DNA of 64,000 bases from Bacillus sp. ZZV12-4809. GTDB lineage: Bacteria; Bacillota; Bacilli; Bacillales; Cytobacillaceae. The translations under genes were made by a program, and so were the position numbers. The stretch covers positions 1 to 64,000 of the forward strand of contig NZ_VCRN01000004.1 of NCBI RefSeq assembly GCF_009849585.1. The letters are read 5' to 3'. This document shows, piece by piece, positions 1 to 9,000 of this stretch. Every line of letters begins with the position of its first letter. Within the stretch, counting starts at the first letter, position 1. Below the pieces are notes generated by a model, which was given only the letters and a program-made list of their open reading frames with translations, did no database searches and was not told the DNA's origin.

Positions 1-56
1 ATCATATATAGAGAATTTAGGATTATTTGTTTCTGTATTTCAAGATTCATTAACAA

Positions 57-887
57 TTAATTCACTTTCTTTCTCATAACCCTTAAATATAATAATTTCC
101 TTAAACTATTTGGGATCATCAATCTAACTACAAACCTAATAGAATTATTATAAATATAGTCTATTGAATTAATTAAATTATTTTTCAGCATATATTTAAA
201 TAATCGCTTTTGAGTAATAAAATAATCCCATCCACCTCTTCGGAGGTAGGTTTCGTTATTAATTCTCATTTTCACCAATGGTTCATTTATATTTTTAAAT
301 ACAAATCCCTTCTGAATCATTCTAATCCATAAATAGTAGTCCTCATTTAAAAACCAATGTTCATAGTTTCCAGCTTTAAGCACGTCCGATTTTTTAAACA
401 TAACACTTGGGTGAATTATTGGGTTTCTATACTTCATTTGCTTACGTATTTCGCTATTTTCAACTTTCACTTCTTTAAATGCCATAACATTATCAGGATG
501 ATTTATAAATTCTTCAACAGCTGATCCTATAACACTTAATTCTTTATTTTCGGTAAATAATTGTAATTGTAGTTCGCACCTATTCTTCATAGAGATATCA
601 TCTGTATCCATCCGTGCAATTAGTTCATTCTTACATTTTTGTACACCAAAGTTTAAAGCATTACCCAGCCCAACATTATGTTCAAGTGAGTATATCTTAA
701 TTAATTGATTATCTTTGAACTCATTTAATACATTTTCAAGTTCATCCGTTAATTTACCATCCTTAATTAGAACAATTTCATCCGGTTTTATAGATTGATC
801 TAGCATACTCATAATACTTTCCCTAAGATAGTCAGGTTGCTCTTTATAGTAAACTGACATTAATACAGAGTATTTAAAAATATTCAT
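57..887 (-). CDS. family 2 glycosyltransferase
   Basis: GT-A family 2 glycosyltransferase of 276 aa, expected to add one sugar of the exopolysaccharide repeat at the cytoplasmic face of the membrane. Visible motifs are an N-terminal SVLMSVYYKEQ strand-loop, DTDD at about residues 94-97 (nucleotide-sugar and metal binding), and a W..NEDYYLW block near residue 180, the usual acceptor-side ED. I start at ATG 887. An in-frame GTG at 917 exists, but the AAGGAG site lies inside that extension, 13 bases before the ATG. It is the last gene of the leftward polysaccharide operon visible here, 34 bases after the epimerase gene. Codon use is AT-richer than gtaB/epsC, as often seen in variable sugar genes. 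Donor and acceptor cannot be told from sequence. Confidence 0.88.
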   Translation of the reverse strand: MNIFKYSVLMSVYYKEQPDYLRESIMSMLDQSIKPDEIVLIKDGKLTDELENVLNEFKDNQLIKIYSLEHNVGLGNALNFGVQKCKNELIARMDTDDISMKNRCELQLQLFTENKELSVIGSAVEEFINHPDNVMAFKEVKVENSEIRKQMKYRNPIIHPSVMFKKSDVLKAGNYEHWFLNEDYYLWIRMIQKGFVFKNINEPLVKMRINNETYLRRGGWDYFITQKRLFKYMLKNNLINSIDYIYNNSIRFVVRLMIPNSLRKLLYLRVMRKKVN

Positions 888-921
888 AAAAGTTATTTTT
901 CTCCTTACTAAATTCACACGT

Positions 922-1797
922 CTAAAGTGAAGATTTTTCAGTATATCTTATTGATTCTACAAAAAACATAGTCTCATAATCAATTTGCTCATGGTTGATA
1001 AAAGAAAGAGGACCGCCAAACAGCTCTTTATCATAAATAAAAGACCCAAATACTTTTCTAAAAATCTCTGAATGCTTAAGTCCTATTTCAATAACCCCAT
1101 TAAATAACTTTGATTTTATAACTTTTTTGCCATGTATTTTTGCAATTTGTCCTATGAGTTCAGTAGTATTCACGTAATCTTTATTCTGTGGGAAACATAT
1201 TCCAGAAAGCTCTTTATCAACTAATAGCCTTACAAACTCAGATAAGTTATTAATATAAATCATACTACGTTCATTTTCAAAATGTGGGATAAACGGTAAC
1301 TTTAAAGCAAAATTTGAAAGCCTACTATAATTACCAGGACATCCCTTACCATATACTATCGGAGGACGTAAAATTGCTACATTAAAATCCTGCGACTTAA
1401 TTTCTAAGAGGAGCTGCTCAGCTTCAAATTTTGACTGGGCATAAGGAGTCTTTGGTTTTGGTAATGTTTCTTTTGTAATGTAACCTGTTTCAGTACCATA
1501 CACACCCATTGTACTCAAAAATATAAATTGCTTAACTCCCTCTCGCTTCGCCTTCTTTGCAACATCAATAGTTAAATCTCTATTAATTTTGAAGTACTTA
1601 TCTATATCATTCTCTTTTCTATGAACAATTGCAGCTGTATGAAATACCACATCGTAACCTTTAAATGACCAACTCTTCCAAGTCTCATCTCTCAAACTAA
1701 CTTTATCTACATTATACTTATCTGGATATTGTGAAACCCATTCTTCAAAAGAGGTGCCTATATAACTATTAGTCCCTGTTATAAGTATCTTTTTCAT
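922..1797 (-). CDS. NAD-dependent epimerase/dehydratase (SDR family)
   Basis: Extended-SDR nucleotide-sugar enzyme of 291 aa. The N-terminus has the dinucleotide loop TGTNSYIG at about residues 7-14. The catalytic Tyr-Lys pair is YAQSK at about residue 138, after an STMG serine block and followed by LRPPIVYG. These features fit the UDP-glucose 4-epimerase / WcaG-like group, which makes or reduces an activated sugar. Its ATG overlaps the stop of the upstream sugar-transferase gene by four bases, so the two are probably translationally coupled. A GAGGAG site lies inside the end of that gene. The usual partner, a priming transferase using the same sugar, is directly upstream, so this enzyme may supply the first sugar of the repeat. 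The exact substrate is inference. Confidence 0.85.
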   Translation of the reverse strand: MKKILITGTNSYIGTSFEEWVSQYPDKYNVDKVSLRDETWKSWSFKGYDVVFHTAAIVHRKENDIDKYFKINRDLTIDVAKKAKREGVKQFIFLSTMGVYGTETGYITKETLPKPKTPYAQSKFEAEQLLLEIKSQDFNVAILRPPIVYGKGCPGNYSRLSNFALKLPFIPHFENERSMIYINNLSEFVRLLVDKELSGICFPQNKDYVNTTELIGQIAKIHGKKVIKSKLFNGVIEIGLKHSEIFRKVFGSFIYDKELFGGPLSFINHEQIDYETMFFVESIRYTEKSSL

Positions 1798-2453
1798 TTT
1801 GAAACAGTCTCCTCTTTAGTAGTAGCTACTTCAGCAATCCCTTTATTAACATTAACCAAACATCTATCAACGTACTTAGCCTCACCAAAAAGAACTACAC
1901 CAACAGTCCTAATTATGATTTTAATATCAAGCCACAAACTATAATGATCTACATAGTAAACATCAAACTTATATCTATCTTGCAATGAAAGATATATATT
2001 ACCGCTGACCTGAGCTAATCCAGTTAACCCCGGTTTCATATTCAACCTTTTTGAAATTTCATCTGTATAATCTTCAAGAGACGCAACACGCTCAGGCCTG
2101 GGACCTACAAGACTCATTTCTCCTCTAAGGACATTAAGAACCTGAGGAATCTCATCGATTTTACTTCTTCTTAAAAATTTCCCAATAAGAGTTATCCTAT
2201 TATCATCATTCATCACTTCTTGTCCCTTAATCATTTTTTCTGATCCAGGTTTCATTGTTCGAAATTTATAAACCATAAAGATTTTCCTATGATATCCTGG
2301 TCTTTCTTGTAAGAAGAATATAGGACCTTCTGAAGTAATTTTAATTAAGATTGCAACTATCACCCATAAAGGCAGTAATAATATAAGTATTGATAAAGAA
2401 ACAACGATATCTAGTAAACGTTTAATAGCTTTTTGAAATTTTTTATCTTCCAT
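1794..2453 (-). CDS. undecaprenyl-phosphate sugar-1-phosphate transferase (priming enzyme)
   Basis: Bacterial sugar transferase family (PF02397-type) of 219 aa, similar in size to PglC/TuaA/EpsL-type enzymes. Such enzymes move a sugar-1-phosphate from UDP-sugar to undecaprenyl phosphate and so start repeat-unit assembly. An N-terminal hydrophobic helix at about residues 14-37 (re-entrant membrane helix) is followed by VYKFRTM, then RRSKIDEIPQ, SLVGPRPE, KPGLTGLAQVSG and a YYVDHYS block, all hallmark motifs in the expected order. The site TTGAGGAA precedes the ATG. It lies two bases after the formyltransferase stop and overlaps the epimerase start by four bases. The short form lacks the multi-TM N-terminus of WbaP-type enzymes. 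Confidence 0.93.
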   Translation of the reverse strand: MEDKKFQKAIKRLLDIVVSLSILILLLPLWVIVAILIKITSEGPIFFLQERPGYHRKIFMVYKFRTMKPGSEKMIKGQEVMNDDNRITLIGKFLRRSKIDEIPQVLNVLRGEMSLVGPRPERVASLEDYTDEISKRLNMKPGLTGLAQVSGNIYLSLQDRYKFDVYYVDHYSLWLDIKIIIRTVGVVLFGEAKYVDRCLVNVNKGIAEVATTKEETVSK

Positions 2454-2455
2454 GA

Positions 2456-3277
2456 CTATTCCTCAATTTCATAATCAATAGGAATTAAATATCCATCACT
2501 TAGTTTTATTGCTCCTTCATTTGCGCTCGTCTGAGCAGACCATATTCTTATTGTCTTTTCTCCATCATTATAGAAAGAACCTGGATATGGATGGGTGACA
2601 GCTCTTACCAATTTATCCGCTTCATCCATAGACATACTATTTAAGATCTCACCATCTTCCGGCTTTCTACCTGTCCATACAGTAGCCATTTTTTCATTTT
2701 GTTTGGTAAGTGTAATATTGTTATTTACAATATTATCCAAATATTTTGCAATAAGTGTGATATGCATATCATCTACTTTTTTATAAAGTTCAGTTGCTGT
2801 TGAATCATTATCAAGGCTAATAACACCTTGACCAATAATATCCCCGGTATCTACACCTTCATCCAACTTGAACATAGTGACACCTGTTTTATCTAATCCT
2901 TTAATAATTGCCCAAGGTATTGCTGCTCTTCCTCTACCAACAGGTAATAAAGTAGGATGCATACCAATACATCCATATGTTGGTGCCTCAAGTACTTCTT
3001 TTTTAGCAATTTGGGACCATCCTATAATAAACAGCCAATCAATTTGGTGTTGTCTTAGTGCATCAGGAACTTCTTGATCATTGATATTATTAATTTTCAA
3101 AAGAGGAGCATTGTGCTCTGCGGCAACATTATCAAGATAAATTCTTCCTGACTTATTTTTTGCTTTTACGTCTTTAAGTGTAATTAACAGATCCAAATTA
3201 CCACCAATACGATATATTTCTTCAATACAACTTAATCCCAATTGAACACAAGTTGCAAATGCTATTTTCTTCTTCAA
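2456..3277 (-). CDS. formyltransferase family protein (sugar N-formyltransferase candidate)
   Basis: Fmt/GART-like formyl_trans_N protein of about 273 aa; such enzymes transfer a formyl group from N10-formyltetrahydrofolate to an amino group. The core reads GCIGMHPTLLP..GRGRAAIPWAI at about residues 99-120, then a DEGVDTGDIIGQ block carrying the catalytic Asp. The His of the N-x-H...D triad is present, but the Asn two residues before it is Gly. It is not the housekeeping fmt, because it sits in a polysaccharide operon between a PIG-L deacetylase and the priming transferase. N-formylation of a deacetylated amino sugar is the likely role. TTG 3277 is chosen because GAGAGG is 9 bases before it; the ATG at 3286 abuts that site. 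Confidence 0.78.
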   Translation of the reverse strand: MKKKIAFATCVQLGLSCIEEIYRIGGNLDLLITLKDVKAKNKSGRIYLDNVAAEHNAPLLKINNINDQEVPDALRQHQIDWLFIIGWSQIAKKEVLEAPTYGCIGMHPTLLPVGRGRAAIPWAIIKGLDKTGVTMFKLDEGVDTGDIIGQGVISLDNDSTATELYKKVDDMHITLIAKYLDNIVNNNITLTKQNEKMATVWTGRKPEDGEILNSMSMDEADKLVRAVTHPYPGSFYNDGEKTIRIWSAQTSANEGAIKLSDGYLIPIDYEIEE

Positions 3278-3297
3278 ATTTATCATCCTCTCTAATA

Positions 3298-3978
3298 CTA
3301 GAATCCACGTCTAAAAACACTTTCAAAGGCTTCTGCATAAACCATGCCAGCTTGACCGCCACGGTATGCAGCTAGTCCTTTGATGGCTTCATTACTTCTA
3401 GGATGAGGATAATCTCTCATTACTCCGCGATATTGTGCAAGAGCCTCAATTTTTTTATCGATACTCTCTTCACCAACTTCAATAAAAGTGTTAGGTGAAA
3501 ATTGATTCATAGTTTTGTTTAATCCCCATTCAGTGGATGAAGGAACTTCCATAAATAGTAGCTCCTTTAATGGCTTAACGTCATTTCTTCTTTGGAATAG
3601 TCTGACGGCAGCCTGGCAAGCAAGAGAAGTGTGTAAATGGTCATTATTTAAGTCTGCTGGATGATGAGTAAATACGACATCAGCATTTGTCTCTATAATT
3701 GCCTTTTCTATAAACTCAACAAGCTTTAAATGTGGTACCATATTAAATTCAATATTAGGGAAGTTACCAGTAATAACTCTATCAACACCAATAATATTCA
3801 TAGAACTGTTCACATCTTCATTTAACTCTTCAGTGCTTGGCCTGTGATTTCGTGCATTCACATCGCTTGATAGTATACATACGTTAACCGAATATCCTTC
3901 TTGAGCAAGCTTATACATCGTAGCTCCTGCTCCTAAAACTTCATCATCTGGATGTGCAATAACAACTAAATATGACAT
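3298..3978 (-). CDS. PIG-L/LmbE family N-deacetylase
   Basis: Zinc-dependent deacetylase of about 226 aa. The family signature AHPDDE lies at about residues 8-13, and a second metal-binding His is in FTHHPADLNNDH near residue 115, where the HPDD/HxxH ligands are expected. Relatives remove acetyl from N-acetylglucosamine-type sugars (GlcNAc-PI, BshB, antibiotic sugars). Its place 20 bases before a formyltransferase gene suggests the pair swaps an N-acetyl for an N-formyl group on a sugar of the polysaccharide. ATG 3978 is preferred over ATG 3984 because GAGG is 8 bases upstream of the former and only 2 from the latter. It is the first gene after the second EAR element, so it probably opens the distal operon segment. 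Confidence 0.85.
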   Translation of the reverse strand: MSYLVVIAHPDDEVLGAGATMYKLAQEGYSVNVCILSSDVNARNHRPSTEELNEDVNSSMNIIGVDRVITGNFPNIEFNMVPHLKLVEFIEKAIIETNADVVFTHHPADLNNDHLHTSLACQAAVRLFQRRNDVKPLKELLFMEVPSSTEWGLNKTMNQFSPNTFIEVGEESIDKKIEALAQYRGVMRDYPHPRSNEAIKGLAAYRGGQAGMVYAEAFESVFRRGF

Positions 3979-4194
3979 TTTCATATCCTCGCTTATATTT
4001 AATATCTGTTCTTCCTTAAAACTCTTTTAGTAGATTAGGACTCACTTGGAATATTTGAAACTATTACTCCAACCAACTCCTAACCACTAAAATTGTTATC
4101 TACAAAATTGCCTCCTGGTAATATCTATTCAATCTATCGATTTTTACTTCATAAACACCAAAACCGAGTTTCTTCCTATTTTCAAGTCTTTCTA

Positions 4195-4300
4195 AGCTCA
4201 CCTCACGCCACACCCCCGACAACCAACGTGTCTAAGGGCATTACAACCCACAGCAAAGCCTAGTACCTTTTTTGATAAAGACAGAAGACATCACCTTTAA
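4195..4300 (-). promoter_or_regulatory. EAR (epsC-type) antitermination RNA, copy 2
   Basis: Structured RNA element between gtaB and the PIG-L gene, on the transcribed strand. It shares ordered blocks with the element at 7308-7416: G(G)YGATGYCTYCTG, CTTTATCAA, GCTGTGGGT, CCTTAGACAC and TTGTC, then a GTG-rich tail. Stem GGG/CCC after GCTGT replaces the GGTGA/TCACC stem of copy 1, a compensatory change. The family (Rfam epsC RNA) is known to make polymerase read through terminators in Bacillales polysaccharide operons. The match to that family is from memory of its consensus and gene context. Confidence 0.72.
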
Positions 4301-4315
4301 TACTTGTTAAAACAT

Positions 4316-4380
4316 AAAAACCCTAGATATACCCGATAAAAAAGGCATATCTAGATTTTTTCCATAATCATCTAGGGTTT
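4316..4380 (-). terminator. intrinsic terminator after gtaB
   Basis: In the transcript, CTAGATATGCC pairs with GGGTATATCTAG (forward 4323-4354) and a U run follows. An alternative outer arm ACCCTAGAT near 4370-4378 can pair with the same 3' arm, so two mutually exclusive stems end at the same U tract. It lies between gtaB and the second EAR element. Readthrough is therefore needed for the downstream sugar genes unless another promoter exists. Confidence 0.75.
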
Positions 4381-4389
4381 GTCTCTGTA

Positions 4390-5274
4390 TTAACTCTCAA
4401 TGATTTTTAACTCACTAAGCCTTTCTTCCATAAACCGAATCAGTTCATCCTTCAAACCTTCATCTTTCAGGGCCATCTCTATTGTAGTTTTAATAAACCC
4501 AAACTTTTCCCCAACATCATACCGTACACCTTCAAAGTCATAAGCAAACACACGCTGAATCTGGTTCAGCTTCTGAATCGCATCAGTCAGCTGCACTTCC
4601 CCGCCAGCACCAAGTTCCTGCTGTTCCAGAAACATGAAGATCTCTGGATTTAAAATATAACGTCCCATGATTGCAAGATTGGAAGGAGCAGTTCCTTGCT
4701 TAGGCTTTTCAACAAAGTTATTCACCTGGTATCTGCGTCCACTTTGGTCCGAAGGGTCAATAATTCCATATCTTTGAGTTTCTTCAGGTGATATTGATTG
4801 TACTCCAATAACAGAAGAATGTGTTCTTTCATATTCATCCATCAACTGACGTAAACAAGGAGTATCACTCTGAACAATATCATCCCCAAGAAGTACCGCA
4901 AAAGGCTCTTCCCCAATAAACTTCCTTGCACACCATACCGCATGACCAAGACCTTTTGGCTCCTTTTGCCGAATATAATGGATATCTACTTTTGAAGGCT
5001 CTTTCACCTTTTCAAGCAAATCAAACTTCTGTTTTTGAAACAAATTCTCTTCAAGTTCAAAGGAGTAATCAAAATGATCCTCAATCGCACGTTTCCCTTT
5101 GCCAGTCACAATAATAATATCTTCAATCCCTGATGCCACAGCCTCTTCTACTATATATTGAATAGTCGGCTTATCCACAATCGGCAGCATTTCTTTAGGC
5201 ATTGCCTTAGTAGCAGGCAAAAATCTTGTCCCTAATCCGGCTGCTGGAATAATCGCTTTCCGCACTTTCTTCAT
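4390..5274 (-). CDS. gtaB: UTP-glucose-1-phosphate uridylyltransferase
   Basis: GalU/GtaB enzyme of 294 aa making UDP-glucose from UTP and glucose 1-phosphate in the cytoplasm. The N-terminus has the nucleotidyltransferase loop [14 protein letters not shown] at about residues 9-22, then [41 protein letters not shown] and VEKPKQG, all characteristic of the bacterial GalU family. Length matches B. subtilis GtaB closely. ATG 5274 is the start: GAGGGG is 7 bases upstream, and an earlier in-frame ATG at 5292 would place that site inside the gene. It lies 14 bases after the epsC stop and is followed by an intrinsic terminator. It may be one of several gtaB paralogues, this one dedicated to the polysaccharide. 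Confidence 0.95.
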   Translation of the reverse strand: MKKVRKAIIPAAGLGTRFLPATKAMPKEMLPIVDKPTIQYIVEEAVASGIEDIIIVTGKGKRAIEDHFDYSFELEENLFQKQKFDLLEKVKEPSKVDIHYIRQKEPKGLGHAVWCARKFIGEEPFAVLLGDDIVQSDTPCLRQLMDEYERTHSSVIGVQSISPEETQRYGIIDPSDQSGRRYQVNNFVEKPKQGTAPSNLAIMGRYILNPEIFMFLEQQELGAGGEVQLTDAIQKLNQIQRVFAYDFEGVRYDVGEKFGFIKTTIEMALKDEGLKDELIRFMEERLSELKIIES

Positions 5275-5288
5275 TTTATCTTCCCCTC

Positions 5289-7109
5289 TCATTTCGCAAT
5301 TGAAAGTACTTTGTTTTTTTTCCGATTAGCCAAATTCAGCACAAACTCACTAATCTCACTGTTTGTCATTCCGTCAAACTGCTCAATCAGATAATGAACC
5401 TCATTCTCCTGCTCCAACAAAGCCTTCCCAATAAAGATCTTAGGAAACACCGCTTCTTTATGAACTTCTTTTTCATTAAGCAGTTCTTCGAACATCTTCT
5501 CACCAGGTCTTATTCCTGAAAATTCGATTCCGATTTCTTCCTCTTTATAACCTGATAGAGTAATTAGGTTCTTCGCCAAGTCAACAATCTTCACCGGCTC
5601 TCCCATATCAAGTACAAAAATCTCTCCCCCGCGAGCTAACGCACCCGCTTGCATAACTAACCTTGAAGCTTCCGGAATCGTCATAAAATATCTCGTCATA
5701 TCCGGATGGGTAACCGTAACCGGCCCGCCAGCCTGGATCTGCTTCTTAAATAACGGTATAACACTGCCCCTGCTGCCAAGTACATTCCCAAACCGTACTG
5801 CCACAAATTTTGTTGTACTATGCTTATCTAGCTCCTGAATCACCATTTCTGCAATACGCTTTGTAGAGCCCATCACATTCGTAGGGTTGACAGCCTTATC
5901 AGATGAAACTAAAACAAATGTACTTACACCAAATGTGTCAGCAGCTTCTGCAACATTCTTTGTTCCCAGCACATTATTCTTAACAGCCTCTTTCGGATTG
6001 TATTCCATCAAAGGCACATGTTTATGAGCAGCGGCATGATATACAACATCCGGTCTATGCGTTTCCATTACTTCAAAAATCCGATCCCTGTCCTGAATAT
6101 CTGCAATAACCGGCACAATTTCTATTTCACCTTTATGCTTATTTCTTAACTCCATATCAATTAGATAAATGGAGTTCTCCCCATGCCCTAAAAGAAGAAG
6201 CTTCTCTGGTTGGAACTTGCATACCTGGCGGCAGATTTCCGATCCAATCGATCCGCCAGCACCCGTGACTAGAACCGTTTTTCCAGTCAACTTCTCTGAA
6301 ATACTATCAATATCCAGCTTAACTGGTTCACGGCCCAATAGGTCCTCTACCTCAACATCCCGGAACTGATTAACAGATACATTGCCTAGCATGACATCCT
6401 CAATCATTGGCATGATGACTGTTTTTGCCTTTGTTCCTGAGCACTCTTCAAAGATCCGCTGCATTTCTGTTTTATTAAGCGAAGGGATGGCAATGATAAT
6501 TTTATCAATATTCAAAGTTTCCACTGTCTTCGAAATATTTCTAGAACCCCCAACAACAGGCAAGCCATGTATATGTAATCTATACTTTTTTGGGTCATCA
6601 TCAATAAATGCAACTGGTTTGATTTCAGTATCTTGATTTTTGAGGAGCTGTCTTGCCAGCATTGTTCCGGCAGCACCGGCTCCTACTATTAAGGCACGCT
6701 TTTGTTCTATATTTGATTTAATATATCGATCCCGGTAGACACGCCAGGAGAAACGGGAACCGCCAATTAATAATACGTGCATCATCCAGGCAAGCATCAA
6801 AGCTCGGAAATATACATCCCCAATTAGCAGCTGTTGCATTATTCCTGTCGTCATGATAGATAGAGATACTGCCTTTACAATCGCCACGAGTTCTCCAACA
6901 CTCGCATATTCCCAGGCCTTGTTATAAAGCCTGTAAGCAGATGCAAAGAAGTGATGACTAAGCAGCAGTGTGATGGAGCTGACAAGTAATGTTTCAGACT
7001 TAATCCACGCCAACGTTGGGTGAAGTGTCAAAACACTCACATATATTGCTGATAAAACAATTAATGAGTCTAATAAAACCAACAGAGTCAGCCGCTTTTG
7101 GTACGTCAA
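5289..7109 (-). CDS. epsC: membrane-anchored nucleotide-sugar 4,6-dehydratase (CapD/EpsC family)
   Basis: Polysaccharide biosynthesis protein of 606 aa, the long CapD/WbpM/PglF class that converts UDP-GlcNAc to a 4-keto-6-deoxy sugar. About four hydrophobic segments fill residues 10-125. A CoA-binding-like Rossmann region follows with [10 protein letters not shown]. The catalytic SDR domain then begins at [13 protein letters not shown] (about residue 277) and contains [17 protein letters not shown], the S-D-K variant of the Ser-Tyr-Lys triad typical of this class, and [11 protein letters not shown]. The start is TTG 7109, with AAGGAGG 8 bases upstream. It is preceded by the first EAR element and a terminator, the same arrangement as the B. 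subtilis eps operon, where EAR lies upstream of epsC. Confidence 0.92.
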   Translation of the reverse strand: MTYQKRLTLLVLLDSLIVLSAIYVSVLTLHPTLAWIKSETLLVSSITLLLSHHFFASAYRLYNKAWEYASVGELVAIVKAVSLSIMTTGIMQQLLIGDVYFRALMLAWMMHVLLIGGSRFSWRVYRDRYIKSNIEQKRALIVGAGAAGTMLARQLLKNQDTEIKPVAFIDDDPKKYRLHIHGLPVVGGSRNISKTVETLNIDKIIIAIPSLNKTEMQRIFEECSGTKAKTVIMPMIEDVMLGNVSVNQFRDVEVEDLLGREPVKLDIDSISEKLTGKTVLVTGAGGSIGSEICRQVCKFQPEKLLLLGHGENSIYLIDMELRNKHKGEIEIVPVIADIQDRDRIFEVMETHRPDVVYHAAAHKHVPLMEYNPKEAVKNNVLGTKNVAEAADTFGVSTFVLVSSDKAVNPTNVMGSTKRIAEMVIQELDKHSTTKFVAVRFGNVLGSRGSVIPLFKKQIQAGGPVTVTHPDMTRYFMTIPEASRLVMQAGALARGGEIFVLDMGEPVKIVDLAKNLITLSGYKEEEIGIEFSGIRPGEKMFEELLNEKEVHKEAVFPKIFIGKALLEQENEVHYLIEQFDGMTNSEISEFVLNLANRKKNKVLSIAK

Positions 7110-7180
7110 ATAAATAGCCTCCTTCTAAAATCTTAGTCCATATTACCTACTTAAATTCCATAATTCACCATTATTTGAGC

Positions 7181-7233
7181 AAAAATAAATATCTAACGGG
7201 AACACAGGAATGGTCCTGTACTTTCATTAGATA
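7181..7233 (-). terminator. intrinsic terminator between EAR copy 1 and epsC
   Basis: On the transcribed strand, TATCTAATG pairs with CGTTAGATA (forward 7225-7233 with 7190-7198), enclosing a second stem ACAGGA/TCCTGT. A U-rich tract (TTTATTTTT; forward A run 7181-7189) follows. It sits 75-125 bases after the EAR element and before the epsC ribosome site, where an EAR-controlled terminator is expected. Confidence 0.7.
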
Positions 7234-7307
7234 TCTAGGACATTATCTGATAATATAATGTAAGCGGATTCCTAATGGATATTTTTACATATTTAGATTG
7301 GGGCATT

Positions 7308-7416
7308 TAACCCCTCCTCACACCATGCTATTGACAACAGTGTGTCTAAGGTGATTTTACTCACCCACAGCATGGCCGAGTGCCTCCATTGATAAAGGCC
7401 AGGAGGCATCGCCTAG
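7308..7416 (-). promoter_or_regulatory. EAR (epsC-type) antitermination RNA, copy 1
   Basis: Structured cis-acting RNA between the phosphatase gene and epsC. Stems seen in the transcript are GCCTCC/GGAGGC, CCATGCT with AGCATGG (long range), GGTGA/TCACC around GTAAAA, and GACA/TGTC. The blocks GCTGTGGGT, CCTTAGACAC and TTATCAA recur in copy 2 at 4195-4300. EAR RNAs are known in Bacillales as processive antitermination elements located upstream of epsC, which is exactly this context. The assignment rests on position, conserved blocks and covariation, not on a covariance-model search. Confidence 0.8.
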
Positions 7417-7436
7417 TTATATACGACATGCAATGG

Positions 7437-8198
7437 TTAAAAAATGCCAAGAAACTTTTTACGTTTAATTCTCTCAGGCAGTTCTTTCATTATATTGCTG
7501 TTCTCAACTAGGAGCTCTGCGTTCTCTTTAAAAAGATATACCATATCGGGTCCATATTTAGAATCAACAAAATCCAATGCTTCAGCCATTTTAAACGTGC
7601 GATTCTTCACGTTGTGAGCATCAGAGGCGATAAAATGGGTTAAGTTAAACTCTATTAATTGCTCAGAAAACTTTTTAATGTTTTTTCCGAAATACCCGCA
7701 TAGACTTGAGGCCGTCAACTGAGTTAGCGCGCCTTTTTCAACAAATTGATATAACAGATCCGGCTGCTCCATTAATTGCTTATTGCGTTCAGGATGAACA
7801 ATAATCGGAATCAACCCCTGCAGCTGAATGTCAAAAAGGAGTTTTTCAGCATATCGCGGTACATGGTTAGAAGGAAATTCAATAAACATATATTGGGAGT
7901 GGCTAAGGGAAAGAATCTCTCCATTATTTAAACCTTCTACTATTTCCCCATAAATTCGAACTTCCTGACCAGGATGGATTTCCAATGGGATTGATGCATC
8001 TCTTAAACTTTTATTTAAATCAATTACAGCATCGATGATTTCATCTTTTGTATTTCGATAGGACTGGTTATGATGAGGAGTGGCAATGATGGAGGAAATC
8101 CCCTCTCTAACCGCTTCTTTCGCCATGTCCAAACTGTCTTCTATCGTTTGGGCACCATCGTCCATTCCCGGCAAGATATGACAATGTATGTCAATCAT
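7437..8198 (-). CDS. ywqE: tyrosine-protein phosphatase, PHP type (CpsB/YwqE)
   Basis: Manganese-dependent phosphotyrosine phosphatase of 253 aa in the CpsB/CapC/YwqE family, which removes phosphate from the partner tyrosine kinase. PHP-domain metal ligands are visible: MIDIHCHILPGMDDGA at the N-terminus, ATPHH near residue 41, IVHPERN near residue 132 and ASDAHN near residue 190. ATG 8198 is chosen because AAGGAG is 8 bases upstream; an earlier TTG at 8216 would include that site. It follows the kinase gene by 97 bases and precedes the first EAR element. Together with the two upstream genes it forms the chain-length control module of the operon. Confidence 0.93.
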   Translation of the reverse strand: MIDIHCHILPGMDDGAQTIEDSLDMAKEAVREGISSIIATPHHNQSYRNTKDEIIDAVIDLNKSLRDASIPLEIHPGQEVRIYGEIVEGLNNGEILSLSHSQYMFIEFPSNHVPRYAEKLLFDIQLQGLIPIIVHPERNKQLMEQPDLLYQFVEKGALTQLTASSLCGYFGKNIKKFSEQLIEFNLTHFIASDAHNVKNRTFKMAEALDFVDSKYGPDMVYLFKENAELLVENSNIMKELPERIKRKKFLGIF

Positions 8199-8295
8199 CC
8201 CTTCCACTCCTTTCAATATATGACAAAATATCCTTCTTCTGTCATGTTAGCATTTTAACTTCAATACGGTAAAGGGTGTAATTTGTCGAATTCTG

Positions 8296-9000
8296 TTAAT
8301 TTGCACCGTAATAATAGTAATGCTGTGATTCTTTCATTTTCTTGTTGTTTAATACGACTCCTAAAAGTTTCCCTTGTGCTGCTTCTAATAGATCTTTCGT
8401 TTTCACCAATTGGTCTTTTTCCGCTTTCCCGCTTCCTGCTACGAGAATGGTACCCTGGCATTTATTCGAAAGGATTTGAGCATCTGTTACCGCTAATACA
8501 GGAGGAGTATCAAATAAGATTATGTCGAACTCCTCTAAGGCAGCCTTCATAAAATAGTCCATTGCCTTTGATCCCAGCAGTTCAGATGGATTAGGCGGTA
8601 TCGGTCCACTTGGAAGGATGAATAGGTTTTTCATATCGATCGCCTTAATAGATTCCATAAGCTTCATCTGGTTTGTCAGCACACTTGTTAATCCGCTCGT
8701 ATTCATAAGATTAAATGTATAATGCACAGTTGGTTTCCGAAGATCCGCATCTACCAGAAGCACCCTTTTGCCTTGCTGAGCAAAGACTACTGCGAGATTG
8801 GCAGTTGTCGTTGACTTTCCTTCTCCCGGGCCTGAAGAAGTAACCATTATGGTACGGATTTCTTCATCCACAGATGAAAATTGAATATTCGTCCGGATGG
8901 TCCGGTACTGCTCAGAAATTGGAGACTTTGGATCGTTCTTCGTTACAAGTTTACGTTTATGCTCCAACACTTTCTTCTTTTCTCCCTTTTTAAGAGCCAA
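8296..9000 (-). CDS. ywqD: tyrosine-protein kinase (BY-kinase, CpsD/YwqD)
   Basis: Bacterial tyrosine kinase of 234 aa, the cytoplasmic ATPase half of a two-protein BY-kinase that controls polysaccharide polymerisation. Walker A is SSGPGEGKST at about residues 54-63, Walker A' is VLLVDADLRKP near residue 83, and Walker B is ILFDTPP near residue 160. The C-terminus ends in a tyrosine cluster, HYYYYGAN, the autophosphorylation tail. TTG 9000 gives an N-terminus MALKKGEKKK like YwqD, with AGAGGTGA 7-8 bases upstream; a GTG at 9009 is less well placed. The gene overlaps the 3' end of the Wzz-like activator gene by about 11 bases, consistent with translational coupling of the kinase to its membrane activator. 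Confidence 0.94.
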   Translation of the reverse strand: MALKKGEKKKVLEHKRKLVTKNDPKSPISEQYRTIRTNIQFSSVDEEIRTIMVTSSGPGEGKSTTTANLAVVFAQQGKRVLLVDADLRKPTVHYTFNLMNTSGLTSVLTNQMKLMESIKAIDMKNLFILPSGPIPPNPSELLGSKAMDYFMKAALEEFDIILFDTPPVLAVTDAQILSNKCQGTILVAGSGKAEKDQLVKTKDLLEAAQGKLLGVVLNNKKMKESQHYYYYGAN

